Shown piece after piece: positions 18,509-26,119 of a DNA stretch of 61,689 nucleotides. Made by a program: the position numbers and the translations under genes. Under the pieces are notes generated by a model. It was not told where the DNA came from, did no database searches, and was given only the letters and a program-made list of their open reading frames with translations. Positions within the stretch are counted from its first letter, which is position 1, and every line of letters begins with the position of its first letter. The stretch spans positions 1-61,689 of the forward strand of contig NZ_JAMBPQ010000042.1 of NCBI RefSeq assembly GCF_024206495.1, given 5' to 3'. This DNA comes from Paraburkholderia sp. CNPSo 3272 (GTDB taxonomy: Bacteria; Pseudomonadota; Gammaproteobacteria; Burkholderiales; Burkholderiaceae).

Positions 18509-18551
18509 TCGCCCTGTCTCCTTTGCTTGCTCTTTTCCCGGCCGGCCCTTC

Positions 18552-18575
18552 TGACGCGATTAAATAAATGCGTCA
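18552..18575. promoter_or_regulatory. Inverted repeat in the divergent MocR/ABC promoter region
   Basis: TGACGC (18552-18557) and GCGTCA (18570-18575) flank a 12 bp A/T-rich spacer containing taaataaa. It lies about 45 bp upstream of the ATPase gene start, where the leftward promoter should be. Confidence 0.4.
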
Positions 18576-18612
18576 CAGACATTAACCGAACCTGACGTGC
18601 GAATTACTATAG

Positions 18613-18662
18613 ATGGTCCCGGCTCTATTCAATGGAGCCATTTCATTATTATCGATGGAACC
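18613..18662. promoter_or_regulatory. Direct repeats, probable MocR operator
   Basis: Three same-orientation copies, ATGGTCC (18613), ATGGAGCC (18632) and ATGGAACC (18655), are followed by a fourth partial ATGGTC at the regulator's own start (18671). MocR-type regulators (GabR, TauR, PdxR) bind direct repeats between divergent genes, and TGGAC-like cores are known for some of them. The assignment to the adjacent regulator is inferred. Confidence 0.5.
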
Positions 18663-18670
18663 ACTTGGCC

Positions 18671-20197
18671 ATGGTCATCCTGTCCGAATGGCTCGCGGCG
18701 CAACTCGACAAGGAAAGCGCCGAGCCCGCCTACCGTCAGCTGCTGCAGCTCATGCAGCAGGCCATCCTGGCGGGCCGGCTCGCGCCGGGCACCAAGCTGC
18801 CCAGCTCGCGCACGCTCGCGGGCGACCTCGGCGTGGCACGCAATACCGTGCTGCATGTCTACGACCAGCTGAGCGCCGAGGGCTACGTGATCTCGACCAC
18901 GGGCAGCGGCACCTATGTCGCCGACACGCGCCCCGACTCGGTCGCCGTGAGCACACCGACGCCAGCGGCCGCCCCCGCCGACGAGGACGACGACGCGAAC
19001 GGCGCCTCCCCGCGCGGCGACATGTCGATGCGCGGCCAACGGCTCATCGACGAGGCGGGCGTGTCCGCCAGGCAGTGGGGCGCCTTCATGCCGGGCGTGC
19101 CCGACGTGGCCGAGTTTCCGGCGCGCACGTGGAGCCGCCTGCAGGCCAGGCTGTGGAAATCGGCCAATCATGGTTTGCTTACCTACGCTCCCGGCGGCGG
19201 CTACCGTCCGCTGCGGCGGGCGCTTTCGGACTACCTGCGCGTGGCGCGCTCGGTGCGCTGCACGCCGGACCAGATCATCATCACGACCGGCATTCATCAG
19301 TCCATCGATCTCGCCGTGCGCCTGCTCGCCGACGTCGGCGACCGCGCCTGGGTGGAAGAGCCCTGCTACTGGGGCGCGCGCAGTGTGCTGCAGTCCTCGG
19401 GATTGAAGCTCGCGCCCATTCCCGTCGACGACGAAGGGCTCAATCCGCGTGAGCAGGACCTGCGCGACCCGCCGCGCATCGCGCTCGTCACGCCTTCGCA
19501 TCAATATCCGCTCGGCATGGTAATGAGCCTCGCGCGCCGCCGCACGCTGCTCGAATACGCGCGCCAGCACAAGGTGTGGATCATCGAGGACGACTACGAC
19601 AGCGAGTTCCGCTACGGCAGCCGGCCGCTCGCCTCGCTGCAGGGTCTCGACGAGTCGGACCGCGTGATCTACGTGGGCAGCCTCGGCAAGCTGCTGTTTC
19701 CGGGCCTGCGCATCGGCTACATGGTCGTGCCCGAGCGGCTCGCAGCCACGTTCCGCACGGGCGTGGCGGAGCTGTATCGCGAAGGCCAGCTCATGCAGCA
19801 GGCTGTGCTTGCCGAATTCATCATGGATGGCTATCTCACTTCGCACGTGCGCCGCATGCGCACGCTCTATGGCGAGCGGCGCCAGCTGCTGATCGACGCG
19901 GTCACGCGCCACTTCGGCGATGCGCTGCCCGTTATGGGCGACGAAGCGGGCCTGCACTTCGTGCTCGGCCTGCCCGACCACACCGACGATCGCGCCGTCG
20001 CTGCGGCCGCCTACGACGCGGGCGTGATCGTGCGGCCGCTCGCGGCCTACTACAGCGTGAGCCAGGACCGCAAAGGACTGCTAACGGGTTACGCGTGCGT
20101 GCCGCACGAGGAAATCGCCCCGGCCTTTGCGACGCTCGCGCAGGTCATCGAGGAACACGCGTTCGCGAGCCCGAAAAAGCTGCGGCGCGCCGGTTAG
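18671..20197 (+). CDS. MocR-family transcriptional regulator (GntR HTH plus aminotransferase domain)
   Basis: 508 residues from the ATG at 18671. An ATG at 18632 would add 13 residues, but that stretch overlaps the repeated operator-like sites. A GntR winged helix (residues about 10-75: LPSSRTLAGDLGVARNTVLH, then GSGTYVAD) is joined by an Ala/Asp-rich linker to a fold-type I aminotransferase domain. That domain has the PLP Lys in VGSLGKLLFPGLRIGY near residue 345 and the WIIEDDYDSEFRY motif near residue 310. Such proteins sense amines or amino acids through PLP. It diverges from the PotABCD-like operon and probably regulates it. Confidence 0.93.
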   Translation: MVILSEWLAAQLDKESAEPAYRQLLQLMQQAILAGRLAPGTKLPSSRTLAGDLGVARNTVLHVYDQLSAEGYVISTTGSGTYVADTRPDSVAVSTPTPAAAPADEDDDANGASPRGDMSMRGQRLIDEAGVSARQWGAFMPGVPDVAEFPARTWSRLQARLWKSANHGLLTYAPGGGYRPLRRALSDYLRVARSVRCTPDQIIITTGIHQSIDLAVRLLADVGDRAWVEEPCYWGARSVLQSSGLKLAPIPVDDEGLNPREQDLRDPPRIALVTPSHQYPLGMVMSLARRRTLLEYARQHKVWIIEDDYDSEFRYGSRPLASLQGLDESDRVIYVGSLGKLLFPGLRIGYMVVPERLAATFRTGVAELYREGQLMQQAVLAEFIMDGYLTSHVRRMRTLYGERRQLLIDAVTRHFGDALPVMGDEAGLHFVLGLPDHTDDRAVAAAAYDAGVIVRPLAAYYSVSQDRKGLLTGYACVPHEEIAPAFATLAQVIEEHAFASPKKLRRAG

Positions 20198-20236
20198 ACC
20201 GGAACGCGCCGCTGCCTCGAATCACAAAACCACCGC

Positions 20237-23200
20237 TTATTTCAGCCCGAAATCCACCCGCGTCGTCGCGCCCTTGTCGTCGATGCCCTTGGCGTCCAGC
20301 TTCGGCGCCACGATGAACACGCGGCTCGGATCGACCTTGCCTTCGAAGTACTGCTGCACCGCCTGCGCACGGTCCTGAGCGAGGTTGCGCAAGGTGGCGT
20401 CGTCAACGGGTGCGTGGTCGGCCAGCGCCTGCTTCATGTCGTCCACGGGCAGCGTCTTCGTGAGGCCGATCATGTTGTGCGGCTTCTTGAAGTCCGCATC
20501 CTTATAGGCCTTGGTGAGGTATTTCTCGTACTCCTTGTCGTCCACCTTGACCTGCGAGGTATCGACGCTCTCGCCGTTGCCCACCGTGTCCTTCACCTTC
20601 TGAAGCCGCACGAGGCGATCCACGTAATGTTCGCGCAGCGCGGGTGTGTCCACGGCCGGATCGACGCGGCCGATCAGATCGATCTTGATCGAAGGCTTGT
20701 CGTCGAGCGCCTTCACGATCGTGTCGAGCTTCTTCTGGTCGGCGTCGGTCAGCGTTGCCGTGCCGGCCGCGAATTCGACGTAGCCCAGGTCTTCGCCGCC
20801 GCCCCCGAATGCGTGGGCGAGCAGCGTGAACGGCGCGGTCACCGCCTTCGCGACGAGGTTGAGCACCGCCTTCCAGATCAGGCCGCCGAGGCTGAACTCG
20901 GGGTTCGAGAGCGATCCCGACACCGGAATGTTCACGTCGATCTCGCCCTTGCGGTTCTTGAGCAGCGAGATCGCGAGCCGCACCGGCAGCCTGGTGGCCG
21001 TGTCGTTGTCGATGTGATCGCCGAACGTGAGCTGGTCGATGAAGAGATGGTTGTTCGCCGTGAGCTCGTCGTTCGCGAGCTGGTAGTGCAGATCGACGTT
21101 GAGCTTGCCCTTCGTGATCGGGTAGCCCGCGTACTTCGCCGAATACGGCGTGAGGTTCGTGAGCTCGATATCGTGCGCACTCGCCGTGAGGTCGAGCGAC
21201 GGTTTGTCGATGAGCGGATTCACCGTGCCCTTGATCGAGAGCGGACCGTTCGCCGCGAGCTTCGCGGAGACATCCACGGGCGCAGGCGTGGTCGACTGCG
21301 TGCCGAACGCGCCCACCGTGCCGTGGATCTGCACGAGATCGGCGGAGTAGTTCGGCTTGATGAAGTTGTCGGTGTAGTTCACGCGGCCGTCCTGCAGCAC
21401 GAGCTCGCCGAAGTGTAGGCGCACGGGGTTCTTCGGCGGCTGCGCGGCCACGACCGTTGCTGGCGCGGAAGCCGCCGCCGGTGCGGAAGCCGTCTGCACG
21501 GGCGCGCTCGCCGCCTGCGGCGTGAGCGGCACCGGCTCCCGCTCGCCTGGCTTGCCGCTCTTGTCCTGCGTGAGCGACTGCGCGGCGCCCGTTTGATGCG
21601 CGACTACGTCCTTGAGATTGAGCTTGCCTTGCGCGTCGAGCAGCACGCGGCCATAGAAGCCTGCGAAGGTCACGCGGCTCGCGTCCACGTCGGTGCCGCG
21701 CGCGTCGTCGTAGTTCGCCTTCAGGTTGGTAAGCGCGAGCGAGCGCCAGCCCGCGAACGGGCCGGACGTGGCCTTGTCGAGCATGCGCACGTCCACGAGC
21801 GCCGCATCGCCGCGATAGTTCGCCTTGAGCGCCTTGCCCTGCTCCACAGAAAGCTGCCCGTTCATGTTGAGCAGCGCGCTCGCGATCACCGCGTTGAGCT
21901 GATTACCGAAGTAAGGCTCGAACGCGGCGGCGTCGAGCCGGTTCGCGTCGATCTTCAGCTGCGCCGTGAGCGGCGTCGGGTTGATCTTGCCGCTCAGCGC
22001 GAGCGTGCCCTTGCGGTTCACAGTCGCCTTCAGGTCGATCGGCAGAGGGTGCCTCAGGTCCTCGGTGATCTGCTGGATTTTCAGGTCGAACGGCGTGATG
22101 GCGAGCTTCACCGGGCGCGGCGTCGAACTGTCCGTGAAGTTGATCGTGCCGTTGTTCAGCGTCAAAGCGTCGATCGTGTAGCGCCAGGCGGGCCCTTCCT
22201 GCACCGACTTCTGCGCCGCGCGAATCGCCGTGCGCTCTGGCACCGCCTGTTGCGTGGAGGCGAGTTGCGCCAGGTCGACCTTGCCGTCCTTCTGGCGCTC
22301 GGCGTTCACCACGAGGCCGGTCACGTCAACCGAAGCGATCTGCGCCTTGCGCGCGTTGAGGTCGACGCCGCGCACCTGCACCGTGCCCCGGTCGAGCGCG
22401 ATGGCAGGCGCCTTCGCCCCGCGCGCCGCGAGCTTGAGCGATTCGAGGCCGAGCGTGCTCTGGCCGACCTGCACGACGGCAGGCTGCTGCGCCCAGTCGG
22501 CCTTGAGCGTGGATGTGAGATTGAGCCTGCCGTCCAGAATCTGCGCGCTGCTCAGGTTGTCGATATACGGTTGCGCCTGCGGCAGACTCACACGCTCGAG
22601 CGCGATGTTGGCGTCCGCATTCTTGCCCGCGAGGCTCACCTTGCCCGATGCCTTGATCGTGCCGCCGTCGTTCGCGTTCGTCGCAAACGTGAACGGCGCG
22701 CCCGCTTTGGCGGTCGTCGAGAAGTTGGTAAGCGTCGCGGAAAGCTGCGTGAGTTCGATGTTCACCGGCCGCGCGGGCAGATCGTCTGCGATGTGCACGG
22801 TGCCGTTCGTGAGCGCGAACTGGCGGATCGAGACATCGAGCGGCGCGGGCTTCGCTTCCTCGGGCGCCGCTTGCGCGCTCTGGGCACCAGAGGCGCCCGA
22901 GGCCGGCGCGGCGCTCGCGGCCTTGCCGGCGGCCTCGTTCACAGCCGGCGAATTTTGCGCGGCCGGCGCGCCCATCAGCTTCTCGACGCTCAGCACGCCT
23001 TGCTTGTCGCGCGCGACCCACGCGGTGGGCGCGTCGAGACGGATCTCATCGAAGCGATAAACGTTGCTGAACGGTTCGAGCGAGGCCGCCGCCACGTGCA
23101 TGCTGCGCGCGCCGAAGAACGGCGCGTTGGCGTTGTCGGTCGAGTCGAAGTCGTTCAGGTCGGTCGTGCCCGTCACGCGCAGCGTGGGCTTCTCGCCCGA

Positions 23201-24031
23201 CATCACGAAATCGAGCCTGAGGTTGGTCGAGAGCTTGCCGCTCTTCACGGTGACGGGCAGCTTCGTCGGCGCATAGCTGAGGAGCTTCGGCACGTCGAGG
23301 TCGGTCAGGCGCAGCTCCACTTCCGACTCGCGCGTCGCGGAAAACGGCTTGGTCCTGCCGTCGATGGCGAGCGTGCTCGCCCCGTCGATGCGTGCGCGCA
23401 GCATCGGCTGAACGAAGATGTCGGTCTTGGAAGGCAGCGTGGCGATGAACGGAATACCGAGCGACCAGCGGTCGATCACATGCTTTTCGTTGAGCAGGCG
23501 ATCGTCGAAGGTGATCTGGCCGTTCTCGATGCGGATGTTTGAAACCGAAAATTGCGTGGGCTTGCTGCCGGGTTTCGAGGGCGTCGAGAACTTCTCGATG
23601 AGGTCCGAGAAGTTGAAGTGCTGCGCGTCGAGCCGCACGATGGTGACGCGCGGCGAGTCGAGCCGCAGTTCGTCGACGATGGGCGCCGCGCGAAAGATCG
23701 ACGACCAGGACGCCTGCACGACGGCGCGCGAGACATCGAAGAAGTCGCCGTTGCCGCCGCGCTCGCCGATATGCACGCGGTCCGCTTCGAGACGAAGCGT
23801 GTACGGATTGAGCGCGACGCGGCCGATCGTGACGGGCCGCTCGAGCTGCTTGCTCAACTGCTGCTCGGCAACGTGGCGAATGATCGGCGGCGCGGCGAAG
23901 AAGCCGACCAGACCGAACACAATCAGAAAGATGATTAGGCCCGTGAGGATGCGCCGGGTGCGGGGCGCACGCGCGACAGCGCGCACCGATTGCAAGGAGG
24001 AGTTGAGCGACGCTTTGTTGAGGCTTGCCAT
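20237..24031 (-). CDS. AsmA-like DUF748 envelope protein with OmpA-like C-terminus
   Basis: 1264 residues from the ATG at 24031. The open frame extends 101 codons upstream, but that part lacks protein-like character and overlaps a terminator. One N-terminal membrane span (LTGLIIFLIVFGLVGFFAA, about residues 28-48) is followed by repeated AsmA/DUF748 beta-rich modules with LxxV and DxRLLxK-type repeats. An Ala/Pro/Ser-rich linker lies near residue 820. The last 190 residues begin with GTATLTDADQKKLDTIVKAL and end with NLAQDRAQAVQQYFEGK, the two halves of an OmpA-like peptidoglycan-binding fold split by an insert of about 85 residues. The family (relatives AsmA, TamB, YhdP) spans the periplasm and affects outer-membrane lipid balance. 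The exact role here is unknown. Confidence 0.85.
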   Translation of the reverse strand: MASLNKASLNSSLQSVRAVARAPRTRRILTGLIIFLIVFGLVGFFAAPPIIRHVAEQQLSKQLERPVTIGRVALNPYTLRLEADRVHIGERGGNGDFFDVSRAVVQASWSSIFRAAPIVDELRLDSPRVTIVRLDAQHFNFSDLIEKFSTPSKPGSKPTQFSVSNIRIENGQITFDDRLLNEKHVIDRWSLGIPFIATLPSKTDIFVQPMLRARIDGASTLAIDGRTKPFSATRESEVELRLTDLDVPKLLSYAPTKLPVTVKSGKLSTNLRLDFVMSGEKPTLRVTGTTDLNDFDSTDNANAPFFGARSMHVAAASLEPFSNVYRFDEIRLDAPTAWVARDKQGVLSVEKLMGAPAAQNSPAVNEAAGKAASAAPASGASGAQSAQAAPEEAKPAPLDVSIRQFALTNGTVHIADDLPARPVNIELTQLSATLTNFSTTAKAGAPFTFATNANDGGTIKASGKVSLAGKNADANIALERVSLPQAQPYIDNLSSAQILDGRLNLTSTLKADWAQQPAVVQVGQSTLGLESLKLAARGAKAPAIALDRGTVQVRGVDLNARKAQIASVDVTGLVVNAERQKDGKVDLAQLASTQQAVPERTAIRAAQKSVQEGPAWRYTIDALTLNNGTINFTDSSTPRPVKLAITPFDLKIQQITEDLRHPLPIDLKATVNRKGTLALSGKINPTPLTAQLKIDANRLDAAAFEPYFGNQLNAVIASALLNMNGQLSVEQGKALKANYRGDAALVDVRMLDKATSGPFAGWRSLALTNLKANYDDARGTDVDASRVTFAGFYGRVLLDAQGKLNLKDVVAHQTGAAQSLTQDKSGKPGEREPVPLTPQAASAPVQTASAPAAASAPATVVAAQPPKNPVRLHFGELVLQDGRVNYTDNFIKPNYSADLVQIHGTVGAFGTQSTTPAPVDVSAKLAANGPLSIKGTVNPLIDKPSLDLTASAHDIELTNLTPYSAKYAGYPITKGKLNVDLHYQLANDELTANNHLFIDQLTFGDHIDNDTATRLPVRLAISLLKNRKGEIDVNIPVSGSLSNPEFSLGGLIWKAVLNLVAKAVTAPFTLLAHAFGGGGEDLGYVEFAAGTATLTDADQKKLDTIVKALDDKPSIKIDLIGRVDPAVDTPALREHYVDRLVRLQKVKDTVGNGESVDTSQVKVDDKEYEKYLTKAYKDADFKKPHNMIGLTKTLPVDDMKQALADHAPVDDATLRNLAQDRAQAVQQYFEGKVDPSRVFIVAPKLDAKGIDDKGATTRVDFGLK

Positions 24032-24302
24032 GCTTGCTTGCGGATGAGGCGGCAACAGGCCCGCCGCGGGATGTGGGTCTGATGTCGAAATCCGGGGATG
24101 CCGACAGCCGGAAGTATAGGTCCGATAGAAGATCGGACGGCGGGAAAACGCCGCCCGCTGCGCAGGTATTGCGCAACAAGAAGTAACAGCGCAAAGGCGA
24201 TGGCCGGCGATTGCGTGATGTGCGCCGCGCGTGTTGCGCGATGCATGACAATGCGGGCGGAGAAGCCGGGCGTGGCGCGCTTGAGCGAGCTTATGCGGCG
24301 CG

Positions 24303-24336
24303 AAAAAAACGTTGGCGGGACAGCGCCCCGCCAACG
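24303..24336 (-). terminator. Rho-independent terminator of the DUF1254 gene
   Basis: CGTTGGCGGG (24310-24319) pairs with CCCGCCAACG (24327-24336) around a 7 nt loop. Reading leftward, seven T residues follow (A-run at 24303-24309). It lies in the 328 bp gap between the DUF1254 and DUF748 genes. The rest of that gap shows no gene and no clear promoter. Confidence 0.92.
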
Positions 24337-24359
24337 CTTCGTTCAGCCCGGTTCAGCGA

Positions 24360-25814
24360 TTACTGCCTCTCGACGGCGGGCGGCTGCCAGCTGCCGTCGG
24401 TCGCTTGCGGCTTCGCCGCGTAGAGGCGCATCACGAGGCGGAAGTCGCCATGCGGCGCCGGCACCCAGTTCGCGCCGCCGCGCGGCCGCTCGGCGCTCAC
24501 GTGGACGTCGAGCGAGCCGTCGCGGTTGCGCCGTGCGCCGCTGCGGTCGCCGAACGCCACGCGCACGGGCGCGTCCGCATCGAGCGCGCCATCGGTCGTA
24601 TAGGCCGTGATCGACCAGAATCCGCGCACCGGCGGCAACTGCTTCGCCGTGAAGTGGATCGTGTAGCGGTTCGCGCCGTTGAGCGCATGACCGTCGCTGT
24701 CCTGGCTCACACGGGCGCGCACTTCGTCGCGGGTCGTCGGCAGACCCGGCGACGTGTACGCCGCGTAAGCGCGCAGCGAGTAGTCGGGGCCGTAGTTGCC
24801 CGCGTCGTCGCCTACCCAGAGCCAGCCGTTGCCCGCCAGCAGGTTGGACGGCGGCGTCGCGGCGCGCGTGCGGCCATCGGCGAGACCCGCCTTGACGACT
24901 GCGGCGTCCTTCGCGCCCGAGGGCAACTGCGCCGGGTCGCCCGGGTGCACGCCGATGTCGCCGAGAATCTTGAGCGCGTGCGCATCGTCCGCCGTGGGCG
25001 GGTTGTCTTCCAGCGCCTGGGCGAGCCGGTCGAAGAAACCGTGCGCGTCGAGCGCCGCGACCTGCGCGGACGGCGTGCCCGGGGCCGCCGGATCGCCGCT
25101 CTGCGTAGCACCGGTCGGCTCGTTGCCGCGGCCGCCGCGAGCGCCGGCCTTGCCGCGCGCGCCGCGCTCGTCCCACTCGGAAAGCGCCGTGACCTGCAGG
25201 CCGTGCTGCAGCCGCCGCACAGCGGCGAGGTCGCCGCCGCCGCGCGTCTGGATGCGCGCGAGGAACCACACGTAGCGCGTCGACACGTCGACGCGCTTCA
25301 CGCGCGCTGGCAGCGTGCCCTTCCAGCCGGCCGGCACAAATGCAATCGTTTGCGCTTTCAGACCGCTGACACGTTCGCCGGTCTGCGCGGCGCCCGTCGA
25401 CCAGACGACGTTCGTCCACATGTCGAGCGCGCGCGCGTCCATGTAGCGGCCGTGCGTGTCGGGCAGCGTGACGAGCACCGGCTCGCTCGAAACGTCGAGC
25501 CAGCCGCTGGAAGTCAGCGTGTCGAGGTTGGGTTCGAGCGGGCTCGAGGCCCCGACGGGCGGCAGCGACTGCGCGTGGCGCAGCGTGTTCGGCGCGGCCT
25601 GGCCGGGCCCGCTGCCGGTGGCCGCTTCGCGCGCAACGTCCATCAGCACGAGCGGATAGCCAAACACATAGGAGTCGGAGACTTCGTCCTTCATCCAGCC
25701 GTTGCTCTTCGGCGCAACGTCGCCCGGCGCCGAGGCGCATCCGGCGATCAGGGCAAGGCAGGCAAGCGCAGAGCAGCTACGGTACGTAGAAAATGCTCGA
25801 TGTATTGTTGTCAT
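24360..25814 (-). CDS. DUF1254-type lipoprotein
   Basis: 484 residues from the ATG at 25814. The longer frame upstream overlaps the probable promoter zone. The lipobox LIAGC (Cys near residue 25) marks a lipoprotein. The N-terminal DUF1254-like part has SYVFGYPLVLMDVAR, PNTLRHAQ and NLDTLTSSGWLDVS. The C-terminal DUF1214-like half has GNYGPDYSLRAYAAY and FWSITAYTTDG. An Arg/Gly-rich insert (GARGKAGARGGRG) near residue 210 separates the two. Proteins with this pair of domains are common and often have no known activity. It does not form a tight operon with DUF748, since a terminator intervenes. Confidence 0.85.
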   Translation of the reverse strand: MTTIHRAFSTYRSCSALACLALIAGCASAPGDVAPKSNGWMKDEVSDSYVFGYPLVLMDVAREAATGSGPGQAAPNTLRHAQSLPPVGASSPLEPNLDTLTSSGWLDVSSEPVLVTLPDTHGRYMDARALDMWTNVVWSTGAAQTGERVSGLKAQTIAFVPAGWKGTLPARVKRVDVSTRYVWFLARIQTRGGGDLAAVRRLQHGLQVTALSEWDERGARGKAGARGGRGNEPTGATQSGDPAAPGTPSAQVAALDAHGFFDRLAQALEDNPPTADDAHALKILGDIGVHPGDPAQLPSGAKDAAVVKAGLADGRTRAATPPSNLLAGNGWLWVGDDAGNYGPDYSLRAYAAYTSPGLPTTRDEVRARVSQDSDGHALNGANRYTIHFTAKQLPPVRGFWSITAYTTDGALDADAPVRVAFGDRSGARRNRDGSLDVHVSAERPRGGANWVPAPHGDFRLVMRLYAAKPQATDGSWQPPAVERQ

Positions 25815-26051
25815 TTGTTGGTTGTATTCGGTGCGGGCGGTCCATGAAGTGACGTCGACCGGCTGGCCACTCCGCGCGCGGGCCCCCCCAGGGCCGTAGT
25901 CTGCGCGCGGCAAGGCGCCAATGCCGCCGGTTGGTATCGTATCGCTCGCGCATGGGCCTGAAAAGACTGCGGCGTGGAATATTGCCTTACAGGCGGAGAG
26001 CTTGCTCCGAGCACGTCCCTCTGAAACGAAAGTGGCGTAGTGTCACGCCCC

Positions 26052-26082
26052 TTGACCTTCCCATGATGGGAACGTAGATACT
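26052..26082 (+). promoter_or_regulatory. CueR-type copper-responsive promoter of copA
   Basis: The -35 box TTGACC (26052-26057) and the -10 box GATACT (26077-26082) are separated by 19 bp, the long spacer typical of MerR-family promoters. The spacer begins with the perfect 7-1-7 palindrome TTCCCATGATGGGAA (26058-26072), matching the CueR operator form ACCTTCC...GGAAGGT. The remainder of the 305 bp gap (25815-26119) shows no other gene. Confidence 0.85.
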
Positions 26083-26119
26083 GCGTAACATCGATGATAG
26101 CCAGTGCTCGCACCCCATC

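Noticed and set aside
24032..24334. N-terminal extension of the DUF748 frame
   Set aside because: It runs through the terminator hairpin of the neighbouring gene and lacks protein-like sequence.
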